Shown: positions 50,100 to 62,119, counted from the stretch's first letter. The stretch is DNA of 64,000 nt from Akkermansia muciniphila (GCA_945861565.1 CAMAUY010000006.1:22211-86210); one strand, 5' to 3'. Translations and numbers: made by a program. Notes: generated by a model not told the origin, from the letters alone.

Positions 50100-50942
50100 T
50101 CAACGTTCGAAGCCACCGGCAACGTTGCCAGCGCTGACCTTGCGGTCGTGCAGGGACTGGACCGGGCGGTTGTTGTGGTGCAGGCGCGCGGCAAACGCCT
50201 CCAACTGGGCGCGATTGGCCTTGATCGGATCACGCAACACGATCCACTCGACATTCTCGGTGCAGGGCGGCGTGGTGAACGAGCCGATGTAGGAATAGGC
50301 CGCCTGGCTGGCCGGCAGATGCAGTTGCAGATCAATCTGCTTGTCTGGGAAATGCGCGGCATCCCCCTTGGCTTTGGGGAAGTGGGAAATTATTTGCGCA
50401 AGGTGCTCGCTGGCCGGGCCTTCCTCGAAAAGCGCGCCCACCACGGCGAAGTTGCCGTCGGCGCTCTGATGCACGAAATGCACCTCCATCGGGAAATGCT
50501 TCCCGTTGACGGTGTGCTCGCTCGGCGTGTGAAAGTGGAACTGTTTCAACTGATACGTATTGCGCGCCGTGGTCAGCGTGCTGCCCTCGTCCACCGTCAC
50601 TTGGATCGTGTGGCCGTTGTCCACGATGTCCACGACGTGCTCATGATGCGCGATGCGCAGCGAGGTGGACTTGTAATCGAGCTTCCACGGCTTGCCGGTG
50701 CCGGGGCCGGTCTTCGAGATGTCGATGGGCGACTGTGCGGTGCCCTTGCCGCAGGCGGCGTAGGCCGGGTCCAGCGCGCCCCAGTGACGCGGGCCTTCGT
50801 GGCCTTCGTAACCCCAATGCACGGGGCGCGCGACCTTCGCGCTGGAACTCTTGGTGGCTGAATAACCGCTCGCGAGCAGCGCGATCACGGGCGCGGCGGT
50901 GAGCAGCAAGGCGAGAAAACGGAGGGTGCGATGTGGTTTCAA
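50100..50942 (-). CDS. Alpha-type carbonic anhydrase
   Basis: HWGYEGHEGPRHWGALDPAYAACGKGTAQSPIDI, QLKQFHFHTPSEHTVNGKHFPMEVHFVHQSADGNFAVVG, SYIGSFTTPPCTENVEWIVL. Confidence 0.95.
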   Translation of the reverse strand: MKPHRTLRFLALLLTAAPVIALLASGYSATKSSSAKVARPVHWGYEGHEGPRHWGALDPAYAACGKGTAQSPIDISKTGPGTGKPWKLDYKSTSLRIAHHEHVVDIVDNGHTIQVTVDEGSTLTTARNTYQLKQFHFHTPSEHTVNGKHFPMEVHFVHQSADGNFAVVGALFEEGPASEHLAQIISHFPKAKGDAAHFPDKQIDLQLHLPASQAAYSYIGSFTTPPCTENVEWIVLRDPIKANRAQLEAFAARLHHNNRPVQSLHDRKVSAGNVAGGFER

Positions 50943-52663
50943 AGTCTTGGTGCAGGCGGTTTAATTGGCGGCTGGAAAGAGAGCACTCCTTTCGTCTTCA
51001 GTTTCCGTTTGTAGACCTTGTCGCCCGCGGTGGCGAACAGTTCGTCGAATTTCGGTCCGCCAAAGCATAGGTTTGCCAACCAACCCCGTTGCGGCTTCTC
51101 GAGGATGCTGTTGACGCGGCCGGCCTGATCGCAAATCTGCACACCCATCTTCGTGGCCACATAGAGCCAGCCGTCGGCATCGACCGTCATGCCATCCGCC
51201 CCGCTGCCGGTTTCACCGTCGGGAATGTGCAAATGATAGTAGCGCTGCTTTGCCGTCAGTGAGCCATCGGGTTGACGGACGTAGCTGTGAACGAACTGCC
51301 CGTTCATGTCGGCCACGTAGAGCAGGCTTTGATCAGGCGACAACAACACGCCATTGGGAAAACTCAGTCCCTGGTCCACCACCTTTTTCTCGCCGATCTC
51401 GCTGATGAACCAAACCTGTTTGCTCCCGGGATCGGTGACGTAAAGCTCGCCTTTGTGGGTGATCGCCAGATCGTTGGATGCCAGGCCATCGGCCACGAGG
51501 GTGGATTTGCCCGTCTCATCATAGGCGACGATCTGCTTTTTGCCGTTGGCGCAGGCATGGAGCCGGCGGTCCGGACCGAACATCAAACCGTTCGCACCGC
51601 CGGTATTCTCGGCGAAAATGCTGATCTTGCCGTCCAGCCCGATCTTGTGGATGCGATTGTTCGGAATATCGGTGAAAAATATTTCGCCTTTCGCATTGGC
51701 CGCCGGTCCTTCGGTGAACTTGTATCCTTCACCCACCAATTCCCACCCGCTATCGCCAATGAGTGCGGCCACGGGTTGTTTCGATTTCTTCTCCGCGTTG
51801 GCTTTGATCCCTGCCGGATAATCGCGCCAGAGCCAGCGCAGGGCGTCGGGAAACACCTGGGTCGCCTGCTTGCCATTATGGCCGCCGTCGCCCCAAGCGT
51901 GGTTCACGTCGTAACCGGCAAAGACCAGCGCGCGTTCCATCTCCAGATTGGCCATCCACCAGTCACCCCCGTAGATGTTCTGATCCGCGGATCCGTCCTG
52001 GAGAAAAATCCGGAGGGGTTTTGGTTCAATCTTGCGGATGAGCGTGGGATAAACATTCCCGCCGCGCAGTCCGACGTAGGTGCCGATGCTGCTGAACACG
52101 CGACGAAAAGCATCGGGCCGTTCCCACGCCGCGGTGAAGGCGCAGATCGCGCCGCTGCTGGCACCGGCAATGGCGCGGTCATCAGGATTTGCCGAGAGAT
52201 TCACTCTCTGCTCCTTCGCAATGTGCGGCAGAAGTTCTTCGATGAGGAATCGCGCATAGGCATCGCCGAGACCGTCGTATTCGTAGCTGCGATTGAATCG
52301 GTCGAGCGCGTTGGTGGACGCCGCCTTGACCCGTCCGGGCGTGATGAAAATGCCGATCAGCGGAGGGATTTCCTTCTTGTGGATGAGGTTGTCGAACACG
52401 ACGGGCGCCTGGTACTGGATGCCATCCTGAAACACCATGAACGGATAGGTCCTGGCCGCGTCGAAACCGGCCGGAAGATAGACCCAGTAATCGCGATAGG
52501 TACCGGGAAAAATCTTGCTGGCCTCGAAATTGTATTTGGAGAGGACGCCCTTGGGCACACCCTCCTGTGCTGTGGAATCGGGACCGGGCACATAATCATC
52601 GGCCGCATGAAGCGAAGCGGCAGCGAGAGACAGAGCGAGTAGGGAGATGGCGAGGTGTCGCAT
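50939..52663 (-). CDS. Fusion of N-terminal esterase (enterochelin esterase-like) and C-terminal SMP-30/gluconolactonase domain
   Basis: N-term: FPGTYRDYWVYLPAGFDAARTYPFMVFQDGIQY, AIAGASSGAICAFTAAWERPDAF. C-term: FTEGPAANAKGEIFFTDIPNNRIHKIGLDGK, SFPNGVLLSPDQSLLYVADMNGQFVHSY. Confidence 0.88.
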   Translation of the reverse strand: MRHLAISLLALSLAAASLHAADDYVPGPDSTAQEGVPKGVLSKYNFEASKIFPGTYRDYWVYLPAGFDAARTYPFMVFQDGIQYQAPVVFDNLIHKKEIPPLIGIFITPGRVKAASTNALDRFNRSYEYDGLGDAYARFLIEELLPHIAKEQRVNLSANPDDRAIAGASSGAICAFTAAWERPDAFRRVFSSIGTYVGLRGGNVYPTLIRKIEPKPLRIFLQDGSADQNIYGGDWWMANLEMERALVFAGYDVNHAWGDGGHNGKQATQVFPDALRWLWRDYPAGIKANAEKKSKQPVAALIGDSGWELVGEGYKFTEGPAANAKGEIFFTDIPNNRIHKIGLDGKISIFAENTGGANGLMFGPDRRLHACANGKKQIVAYDETGKSTLVADGLASNDLAITHKGELYVTDPGSKQVWFISEIGEKKVVDQGLSFPNGVLLSPDQSLLYVADMNGQFVHSYVRQPDGSLTAKQRYYHLHIPDGETGSGADGMTVDADGWLYVATKMGVQICDQAGRVNSILEKPQRGWLANLCFGGPKFDELFATAGDKVYKRKLKTKGVLSFQPPIKPPAPRL

Positions 52664-52902
52664 AGAAAGCTATCGGAATTATGCGAAGCACGGGAGGAAG
52701 TGCAATGCAGACTTTCCGACACGCGTTCTTCTTGAAGCAGGACGCGAGGATAAAGGACCGAGGATAAATGGACAGGTCGTTTTCCCTTAACCGTGCGCCA
52801 ATGACAATCGCCTGCGTCCGATTGGAGCTTAGTTTATGTTCTGGGACAGTTTAGTTGGACAGCTTAGGAATTTGGGTAATTGTTCCACGGCTCTGCGCGC
52901 AA

Positions 52903-53850
52903 TTACTGGCCAGCACCGGCGACCGCGACTTTAATCGAGTAGAGGGACTTGCGTGCGGTGATGAAAAGGGTCTTACCGTCGGCCCCTCCAAAACAGAGGT
53001 TGGCGGGTGACTCGGCCATTAGAATTTTGCCAATTCGGCTGCCGTCGGGTGCAAAAATCTGCACGCCATCGCCAGCGCTCGACCACACCCGGCCGCTTTG
53101 GTCGACGCGGATGCCGTCCGGCCCGCCTTTGTCTATCACGCAAAAGACTTGGCCCCCCGTAAGCGCACTGTCGGTGGTGACGTCGAACACCCGGATGTGG
53201 TGGGGTGAGCCGGAGTCGGCGACGTAGAGCTTCTTTTCGTCCGGCGAGAAGGCGAGGCCGTTGGGCTGGACAAAGTCCTTCGCAACCGCGGTGGTCCTCC
53301 CGGTCCTGGGATTGTGATGGAAGACATAATTGCCGGCCTGCTCTTTACCCTCCTTTTTCTTGGTCTCGGGATTCGTCTTCAGTCCGTATTCCGGATCGGT
53401 GAACCACACCGTGCCGTCCGAACGCACCACGACGTCGTTCGGCGAGTTCAGCTTCTTCCCGTCGCATAAATCGACGAGCGTTTTCAGGCCACCGTTGGCG
53501 TCCTGAATTGCCAGGCGTCGCCCGGTGTGTTCGCACGTGAGGAGACGGCCTGCGAGGTCGAGGGTGTTGCCGTTGGCGTTGTGGCTTGGCTTGCGATAGG
53601 TCGTCAGGCCGGTGGTCGGCGACCATTGCTTCAGCTCGTCGTTGGGAATGTCGCTGAACACGAGCACTCCGCTGGACTTAATCCACACGGGGCCTTCGAC
53701 GAAGCCCATGCCGCCGGCGAGTTTTGTGACGGAAGCATCGGCAGATACGCAGCGCGCAAACTCGGCGGGATGGTCTGACTGCAAATCAGCAGCCAATAAA
53801 CGTCCACCGAGGATGGCGATGGCAAGGGAGGTAGTGCGTACGGATTTCAT
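52903..53850 (-). CDS. SMP-30/gluconolactonase/LRE family protein
   Basis: GFVEGPVWIKSSGVLVFSDIPNDELKQWSP, LNSPNDVVVRSDGTVWFTDPEYGL, QPNGLAFSPDEKKLYVADSG. Start at MKSVRTTS (53850) preferred. Confidence 0.9.
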   Translation of the reverse strand: MKSVRTTSLAIAILGGRLLAADLQSDHPAEFARCVSADASVTKLAGGMGFVEGPVWIKSSGVLVFSDIPNDELKQWSPTTGLTTYRKPSHNANGNTLDLAGRLLTCEHTGRRLAIQDANGGLKTLVDLCDGKKLNSPNDVVVRSDGTVWFTDPEYGLKTNPETKKKEGKEQAGNYVFHHNPRTGRTTAVAKDFVQPNGLAFSPDEKKLYVADSGSPHHIRVFDVTTDSALTGGQVFCVIDKGGPDGIRVDQSGRVWSSAGDGVQIFAPDGSRIGKILMAESPANLCFGGADGKTLFITARKSLYSIKVAVAGAGQ

Positions 53851-53989
53851 AGAGAATAGGATGGAGATCAGTAGCGGCGAAGCCACGGCACGGTGAGCAG
53901 GAGCGCCGGTAAACGCATGGTGCTTCCTTTTAGCGGCAAGGGCGCTGTCGGTCCAGCTTGCGTTTTGCTGGGAAGCGGCTGGAAGTGGG

Positions 53990-55171
53990 TCAGTCGGTCA
54001 AGGCGGAGCGCAGGAACGGCCGGTAAAGGTGGGGTTCGAGCAGAAATGAATCGTGTCCCTTGTCGCTGTGGACGGTGATTCGCGTGGCATCGACCCCAGC
54101 CTGTTTCAGTGCGGAGTGCAGATGCGCTTGTTCGTCCGGATAAAAACAAGAGTCGGAGTCGATGGTGAACACGAGATAATTTTGCGTTCGGCAGCGTTGA
54201 AACAGCGAGACGAGGTCCGCTGCAACGGCTTCCCGCACCAGATCAAAACGTTGCCACGCGTCGAGAATTCGCAAGTAAGAGTTGGCATCGAAGCGCTGCA
54301 CAAATTTCTGGCCCTGATGAAGCAGGTAGCTCTCGATCGGGCTGCGCAGTTGGTACCATGCCAGTGTGTCGTCACGGCGAACGACCTGGACCCGGGCGCG
54401 CTCTTCCAGTGCCGCCAGCGAAACAAAGGTCTTGTGCCCGATCATGCGGGCCAACGCCAGTCCGCGACCCGGTGGCGGCCTCCCGTAAAAGTCACCGCCG
54501 TGGAAATGCGGGTCCGATTCGATGGCGCAGATCTGTTCGAAGTTGTGGATGCGCTGGAGCGGCGTAATCGTGGCACCGGTCGCAAAGGGGATGACGGTTC
54601 GCACCCGTTCCGGTTGGCGTGACGCGAGACTCAGCGCCATCAGGCCCCCGAGCGAGGCGCCAATCGTTGCGTGCAACTGCTCGATGCGAAGATGATCGAG
54701 CAACGCCAGTTGCGAGTCCACGATGTCAGCGATGGTGAGTTGCGGAAAGCGGGGGCCATACGGTTGGCCGGTCCGGGGGTCTTTCGATCCCGGGCCGGTC
54801 GAGCCGTAACAACCGCCGATGTAATTAGCGCAAACGACGTAGAATTCATCCGTGTCGATGCCTTTGCCGGGGCCGATGAAATCATCCCACCAGCCGACGT
54901 GGCATTCGTCCGTCCAACGTTCGCCTACACCGGGGACCGCGCGGTTGACGCCGGCTGCATGTTGACTGCCGCTGAGTGCGTGGAAGACGAGTACGGCGTT
55001 ATTCCGTTTTCGATTGAGGCGGCCGTAAGTCTCGTAGGCGATCACGGCCGGCCCCACGGACTCGCCGCTCTGGAGGAAAAACGGCTTCGTCTCAGTCGCC
55101 AGATGGAAGAACTCCGTGGCGACCTCTCGGCAGGCACTCCGCGGAGGGCGTTCGGTAGATTTTCGGAACAT
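53990..55171 (-). CDS. metX: Homoserine O-acetyltransferase
   Basis: VIAYETYGRLNRKRNNAVLVFHALSGSQHAAG, FYVVCANYIGGCYGSTGPGSKDPRTGQPYG, IGASLGGLMALSLASRQPERVRTVIPFATGA. Confidence 0.94.
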   Translation of the reverse strand: MFRKSTERPPRSACREVATEFFHLATETKPFFLQSGESVGPAVIAYETYGRLNRKRNNAVLVFHALSGSQHAAGVNRAVPGVGERWTDECHVGWWDDFIGPGKGIDTDEFYVVCANYIGGCYGSTGPGSKDPRTGQPYGPRFPQLTIADIVDSQLALLDHLRIEQLHATIGASLGGLMALSLASRQPERVRTVIPFATGATITPLQRIHNFEQICAIESDPHFHGGDFYGRPPPGRGLALARMIGHKTFVSLAALEERARVQVVRRDDTLAWYQLRSPIESYLLHQGQKFVQRFDANSYLRILDAWQRFDLVREAVAADLVSLFQRCRTQNYLVFTIDSDSCFYPDEQAHLHSALKQAGVDATRITVHSDKGHDSFLLEPHLYRPFLRSALTD

Positions 55172-55243
55172 GGGGTGCCCTGGACGACCCGGTGACTTCA
55201 GGCCGCGACTGAATGCGCTTCGCGGCGCGAATCGGGAGACCCG

Positions 55244-56530
55244 TCATTTCGTTGCCGTCAGCGCTTGGTCAATATCCTCAACGATGTCATCAATGTGCTC
55301 TAGACCGACGCTGAGGCGGATGAGTTCGGGGGTAATGCCGCCGGCACGTTGCTGCTCCTCAGTGAGCTGTGAATGCGTCGTGGTCGCGGGATGAATCGCC
55401 AGGCTTTTCGCATCCCCCACGTTGGCGAGGTGCGAGAAGAGTTTCAATGCATCGACGAATCGGCTGCCGGCTTCTCGGCCGCCCTTGATGCCGAATACCA
55501 CAATGGCACCGCCTTTTCCGCGAAGGTACTTCTGGTTTTTTGCGAACTCGGGATCGTTGGGCAGCCCGGGGAATCGCACCCACTCGACGCGCGGGTGGGA
55601 CTGGAGGTGCTTGGCGACCGCAAGGGAGTTTTGACAATGACGCTCCATGCGCAGCGGGAGCGTCTCGATGCCCTGGAGAAACATCCACGAATTGTCCGGG
55701 GCGATACAGGCACCGAGATTGCGCAGCGGTACGGTACGCATCCGTAGAATGAACGCGAGAGGCCGCAACGGCTCCGGCAGATCCAGGCCCCAGCGGAGGC
55801 CGTGATAGCCGCTGTCGGGTGTCGTGTAAATTGGGTGTTTTCCCGCCGCCCAATTAAACCGGCCGCTGTCCACCACCACGCCGCCGATGCCCGTGCCATG
55901 CCCGCCGAACCATTTGGTCAACGAATGCACCACGATATCCGCGCCATGCTGGAGCGGTTGCGTCAGGTAGGGCGTCGAAAACGTCGAGTCCACGATCAGC
56001 GGGATGCCGCTCGCGCGGGCGATCTGGCCGACGGCGTCGAGATCCGTGATTTCGAGGGCCGGGTTCGAAACCGACTCGCAGAAGAGCGCGCGGGTCTTTG
56101 CATCAATTGCCCGCGCAAAGTTTTGGGGATCATTGGAGTCCACGAACTTCACGGTGATGCCGAGCGCGGGGAGGAGGGTGTCGAACTGGGTATAAGAGCC
56201 GCCATAAAGGTTGCGGGCCGAGACGATGTTATCCCCGGCCGCTGCCAGATTGATGATGGAATAGAAGATACCGCTGGTGCCCGAAGCCAAGCCCAGCCCT
56301 CCCATTTCGGGTGCGCCTTCGAGCAGGGCCACGCGCTTTTCCAACACGTCGGTCGTCGGATTCATGAGGCGGGTGTAAACATTGCCCAACTCCCGGAGAG
56401 CGAAAAGATTGGCCGCGTGCTCGGAGTTCTTGAAGACGAAGGAACTGGTCCGATAGATTGGCACTCCGCGGGAAAGTGTCGTGGGATCCGGCTGGGTGCC
56501 GCCGTGGAGGCAAAGAGTTTCGAGTTTCAT
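55244..56530 (-). CDS. metY: O-acetylhomoserine aminocarboxypropyltransferase/cysteine synthase
   Basis: [93 protein letters not shown]. Start at ATG 56530. Confidence 0.95.
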   Translation of the reverse strand: MKLETLCLHGGTQPDPTTLSRGVPIYRTSSFVFKNSEHAANLFALRELGNVYTRLMNPTTDVLEKRVALLEGAPEMGGLGLASGTSGIFYSIINLAAAGDNIVSARNLYGGSYTQFDTLLPALGITVKFVDSNDPQNFARAIDAKTRALFCESVSNPALEITDLDAVGQIARASGIPLIVDSTFSTPYLTQPLQHGADIVVHSLTKWFGGHGTGIGGVVVDSGRFNWAAGKHPIYTTPDSGYHGLRWGLDLPEPLRPLAFILRMRTVPLRNLGACIAPDNSWMFLQGIETLPLRMERHCQNSLAVAKHLQSHPRVEWVRFPGLPNDPEFAKNQKYLRGKGGAIVVFGIKGGREAGSRFVDALKLFSHLANVGDAKSLAIHPATTTHSQLTEEQQRAGGITPELIRLSVGLEHIDDIVEDIDQALTATK

Positions 56531-56795
56531 ACGGGGGGGCGGTTTATTATCAATGATGGGCACGTCGAACAACAAGTTTCGGGCGCACCCCAAAAGGCCG
56601 GGTGGATGACAAAAATCTTCACGAGTTCCAGCATCACCCCCGTTCCTCCTGCAAACGGGTCGATGCCTTGATCGGGCTCTTCCCGACCGGAGCCACCCGG
56701 TAGGATTCGCATGCGAAGCCGCGAAGCAAAGCAGAGGGCTTGGTCAAAACGTCTCCGGACAGCGTTCGAGTCGAAACGCAAAGTGCCGGGGGGAA

Positions 56796-56900
56796 GAACC
56801 GCGGATTCACACGGATTGACGCGGATAAGAGGAAGCCGTTGCCGCTCACTTTCTGAATGAGTGCCCGGAATCAGCGTTTATCGGCGTTCATCCGTGGTTC
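56796..56900. repeat. Inverted-repeat element, ATCCGTGG family (copy 3)
   Basis: GAACCGCGGATTCACACGGATTGACGCGGATA ... TTTATCGGCGTTCATCCGTGGTTC. Confidence 0.8.
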
Positions 56901-57155
56901 CAAACTCCGGTTCATTGGATTACTGGAATATCCAAGCAGAGGGCTTGGTGAGGTCATTTGTTGAAGGAGTGCGGTGCGTTAGGAGAAAAATGGATCATTC
57001 CTTGGGAAGGTATGTCTAGCGAATAGACATATTTCATCAAAAAAAAGCTGAAAAACTGAATCTTTTCAGATTTTTGTCCCACACCCCAAAAGGCCGCAGG
57101 ACGCGCGATCCGACTCCCGCATCCAATTCTATGGTGCTATCATAGATCGCCCGCA

Positions 57156-58655
<1,500 letters not shown>

Positions 58656-58831
58656 CACGGATGAATCGAGAGCCGTCAATTCCTTTCTTTCCCGCCGTGG
58701 AGATGATGACTCAGGGCTGCGTGACGATATCAAACGGGGACCTGCCGTTCCCTCAACCGGGCGGGAAATTAGAAGTGTCGCACTTGGAAGTTGCCCTCAA
58801 TCGCGAAACCGCTCAAATCTTAGCCCGATCA

Positions 58832-59791
58832 ATGACTCGCGTCCTCCTTTCCACCACTTCGTTCCAGGACACGCCTGGCATCCACCACGAAATGCTCGCG
58901 GCCACCGGCTATGAGATTGTCCGCGAACGGGGTCCGCTCCCGGAATCGAAAATGCTGGAACTCGCGGGCCAGTTTGATGCCTACCTGTGTGGTGACGATG
59001 CCTTGACCCGAGCGGTCATCGCCAAGTCGCTGCCGCGGCTAAAAGTTATCTCCAAATACGGTATCGGACTCGATAAAATCGACGTTTCCGCTGCCACCGA
59101 GCTGAAAGTGCCGGTGCTTTTCACGCCTGGAGTTAACCATACGACTGTTGCCGAGCACTGCTTCGCCTTGTTGCTTGCGGCTGTGCGCAATCTCGTCGTT
59201 GAGGCCAATCACACCGCAGCGGGTCGCTGGACGCGCATTACGGGCCACGAAGTCTGCGGCAAGACGCTGGCGATTGTCGGCTTCGGCCGGATCGGGAAGG
59301 AGGTCGCCGTCCGTGCCCACGCTTTTGGCTTGAAACTCATCGGCTACGGCAATTATTGGGACGAGGATTTTGCGCGCTGGTATGGCATAGAACGTGTCAC
59401 CCACTTTGATGACGCCCTCCGCCGCGCAGACTTCGTCTCCCTGCACACCAAGCTTACACCGGCCACGAAGCACCTCATCAATGCGGGGAACATCCGGCTG
59501 CTCAAGAAAGGTGCAGTGATCGTCAATTGTGCTCGTGGTGAAATCATTGAGCTCTCGGCGCTCGTTGAAGTCCTCAAATCGGGGCATCTGCTCGCCTACG
59601 CCGCCGACGTGCTTGACCAGGAGCCCCCCCCCCCGAACCACCCGCTGCTGGGCCTGCCCAATGTGGTCATAACTCCGCATATCGGATCGCGCACTCACGA
59701 GAGCGTCCAGCGCCAGGCCAGTTGCGCGGTGGAAAACCTCACTCTCTTCTTCGCCGGCCGGAAGCCCATTGCCCAGGCGAACGAAATCTAA
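58832..59791 (+). CDS. D-isomer specific 2-hydroxyacid dehydrogenase (SerA-like)
   Basis: LKVISKYGIGLDKIDVSAATELKVPVLFTPGVNHTTVAEHCFALLLAAVRN, GKTLAIVGFGRIGKEVA, GAVIVNCARGEIIE. Start at ATG 58832. Confidence 0.92.
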   Translation: MTRVLLSTTSFQDTPGIHHEMLAATGYEIVRERGPLPESKMLELAGQFDAYLCGDDALTRAVIAKSLPRLKVISKYGIGLDKIDVSAATELKVPVLFTPGVNHTTVAEHCFALLLAAVRNLVVEANHTAAGRWTRITGHEVCGKTLAIVGFGRIGKEVAVRAHAFGLKLIGYGNYWDEDFARWYGIERVTHFDDALRRADFVSLHTKLTPATKHLINAGNIRLLKKGAVIVNCARGEIIELSALVEVLKSGHLLAYAADVLDQEPPPPNHPLLGLPNVVITPHIGSRTHESVQRQASCAVENLTLFFAGRKPIAQANEI

Positions 59792-59816
59792 AGCGCCAAG
59801 CCCCTCTCTTACTCCC

Positions 59817-60914
59817 ATGCCTGATACCTACTTCATCGTCCCCGAGTCGCAGCACAACGGCCTGGTCCAGGCGGCATACTGCCAACGAGGATTCCATACG
59901 GATGAAGCGGCCGAGGGCACGCGCCTTTGCGCGGAAGCCGCCCGCCACGGTATCCGCACCCATAATGGCATCAAGGCCCTCCATCTCGACCACCTTTTCG
60001 GCTCGGGCTCAAAGGGGTGCGTGCCCGGTGCCCAGATCGAGGAGCGATCCTCGCGCTTTGCTGCGGCCAAGATTTGGAATGCCAATAAGAAGCTCGGACC
60101 GGCCACCGCCTATCGCGCAATGGCAGAGGCCTCCCGTCTCGCCGATCAGTACGGCGTTGGCATCGTGTCCGTCGATAACGCGTTCCACTACCTTTGGGGC
60201 GGCGGTTACGTGATGCAGGCCGCGCAGCAGGGGTACATTGCCTATACGAACTGCACGGCTTCCCTCGCCGAGGTCGTCCCCTTTGGCGGCAAGTTCCCCA
60301 CTCTCGGTACGAACCCCCACTCGTGGGCTTTTCCAACGACGGATGCTATCGGCTACCCGCTCGTCATCGATTGGGCGACATCGGTCGTGGCGATGGGCCG
60401 CGTGCAGCAACTGAAACGCGAGGGCAAACCGCTCCCACCGATGGCTGCGGTCGATAAGAATGGCAGCCCTACCACGGATCCGGGCCAGGCGGTTTCACTT
60501 TTGCCGTTCGGGGCTCACAAAGGCTACGGACTCTCGCTGATCAACGAAATCGTCGCGGGTTTCATTGGCGGCTCCCTCCCGACCCTTCGCAGCCGCTGGG
60601 AACAACAGCCTGAGGAAAAACACACGTGCGCGTTCTTCTTTCAGGTTATCCACCCCGACGCCATCAGCGGCGGTGCTTTCGCCAAAGGTCGCAATCAGCA
60701 ACAGAATGTGAAGGCCGTGATCGCCGACATCCTCAGTCACGGTAACGAGCAATGTCTGCTTCCGGGTCAGCTTGAAGCCGACTGGGCGAAGAAGACCGCC
60801 GCCGCGGGGGGACTGCTCTTCTCGCGGGCTGAGATCGACGCATTCAATGAACTAGCTAAGGAAGCGGGTCAACCGCTTTGGCAGGCCGACGCCTTTAAAT
60901 CGATTGTTGTTTAG
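59817..60914 (+). CDS. Ldh family oxidoreductase (malate/L-lactate dehydrogenase superfamily)
   Basis: RHGIRTHNGIKALHLDHLFG, VSVDNAFHYLWGGGYVMQAAQQGYIAYTNCTASLAEVVPFGG, LPFGAHKGYGLSLINEIVAGFIGG. Start at ATG 59817. Confidence 0.9.
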   Translation: MPDTYFIVPESQHNGLVQAAYCQRGFHTDEAAEGTRLCAEAARHGIRTHNGIKALHLDHLFGSGSKGCVPGAQIEERSSRFAAAKIWNANKKLGPATAYRAMAEASRLADQYGVGIVSVDNAFHYLWGGGYVMQAAQQGYIAYTNCTASLAEVVPFGGKFPTLGTNPHSWAFPTTDAIGYPLVIDWATSVVAMGRVQQLKREGKPLPPMAAVDKNGSPTTDPGQAVSLLPFGAHKGYGLSLINEIVAGFIGGSLPTLRSRWEQQPEEKHTCAFFFQVIHPDAISGGAFAKGRNQQQNVKAVIADILSHGNEQCLLPGQLEADWAKKTAAAGGLLFSRAEIDAFNELAKEAGQPLWQADAFKSIVV

Positions 60915-60991
60915 TATTTCTGACTCAATGATTCAACGCACTCGACCCATGTGTTCTGCGTTGCCATTGGAATCACTTCTATCACTTCTTT

Positions 60992-62089
60992 ATGAGCCTA
61001 CCCGTCAAACCTGCTAAATCCGTCGCGTTCGACCAGATTTCCCTCGGAGAAATTATGCTCCGCCTGGATCCGGGCGAGGGGAGGGTCCGCACCGCCCGCA
61101 GCTTCACCGCATGGGAAGGTGGCGGCGAATACAATACTTCCCGCGGACTGCGGAAATGCTTCGGGCTTAGAACCGCCGTTTGCACTGCCTTCGTCGACAA
61201 CGAGGTCGGGCACCTGATCGAGGATTTCATCATGCAGGGTGGAGTCGCCACCGACTTGATCCAATGGCGTGACGACGACGGAATTGGCCGCACGGTCCGC
61301 AATGGCCTGAATTTCACCGAACGTGGTTTCGGCATCCGCGGGGCGGTCGGCGTGCCCGACCGCGGCAATACCGCTGCCTCGCAACTCAAGCCGGGTGACT
61401 TCGACTGGGATCACATCTTTGGGACGCTCGGTGTTCGATGGTTCCACACCGGCGGCATCTTCGCCGCTCTCTCCGCCTCGACTGCGGAACTCACGGTCGA
61501 GGCCGTCCAGGCCGCCAAAAAACACGGTACGATCGTCTCCTACGACCTTAACTACCGACCCTCGCTTTGGAAGACCATCGGCGGACTCAAGAAGGCTCGC
61601 GAAATCAACCGTGAGATTGCCAAATATGTCGATGTCATGCTCGGTAATGAAGAGGACTTCACCGCGTCGTTGGGCTTCGAGGTAAAGGGCGTGGATCATA
61701 CCCTCTCCGGCATCGAGACCGGCGCCTTCAAACAAATGATCGAAACCGCGGTAAAGGAGTTCCCTAATTTCCAGGTCGCTGCGACCACTCTGCGGCGCGT
61801 GATAACGGCGACGAAAAACGACTGGAGCGCCATCCTCTGGCACGATGGTAAATTCTTTGAGAGCCGGAAATATGATGAATTGGAAATTCTCGACCGCGTC
61901 GGCGGCGGCGACAGCTTCGCTTCCGGATTGCAGTTCGGTTTCATGCAGTTCAACGACGCACAGCAGGCGGTTGATTACGGTGCCGCCCATGGTGCCCTGG
62001 CCTCGACGACGCCCGGTGACACATCAATGGCCACCCGCAAGGAAGTCGAAAAACAGATTAGCGGCGGCGGTGCCCGCGTCGTGCGGTAA
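60992..62089 (+). CDS. PfkB-family sugar kinase (2-keto-3-deoxygluconate kinase-like)
   Basis: DQISLGEIMLRLDPGEGRVRTARSFTAWEGGGEYNTSRGLRKCFGLRTAVCTAFVDNEVG; VSYDLNYRPSLWK; LDRVGGGDSFASGLQFGFM. Confidence 0.9.
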   Translation: MSLPVKPAKSVAFDQISLGEIMLRLDPGEGRVRTARSFTAWEGGGEYNTSRGLRKCFGLRTAVCTAFVDNEVGHLIEDFIMQGGVATDLIQWRDDDGIGRTVRNGLNFTERGFGIRGAVGVPDRGNTAASQLKPGDFDWDHIFGTLGVRWFHTGGIFAALSASTAELTVEAVQAAKKHGTIVSYDLNYRPSLWKTIGGLKKAREINREIAKYVDVMLGNEEDFTASLGFEVKGVDHTLSGIETGAFKQMIETAVKEFPNFQVAATTLRRVITATKNDWSAILWHDGKFFESRKYDELEILDRVGGGDSFASGLQFGFMQFNDAQQAVDYGAAHGALASTTPGDTSMATRKEVEKQISGGGARVVR

Positions 62090-62119
62090 TACGTTACACC
62101 CGCGGAAGGAAATAAATCG

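Noticed and set aside
51272-52642. 456-aa ORF on the plus strand
   Set aside because: Antisense to the esterase::SMP-30 gene with clear family motifs on the other strand.
56635-56720. Cobalamin riboswitch call for the metY leader
   Set aside because: Fragments such as ATGCGAATCC, CGGGAAG and GACCCG...GCAGGAG vaguely resemble cobalamin riboswitch segments, but order and spacing do not match; reported only as an unclassified structured leader.
60998-61990. 330-aa ORF on the minus strand
   Set aside because: Antisense to the PfkB-family kinase.
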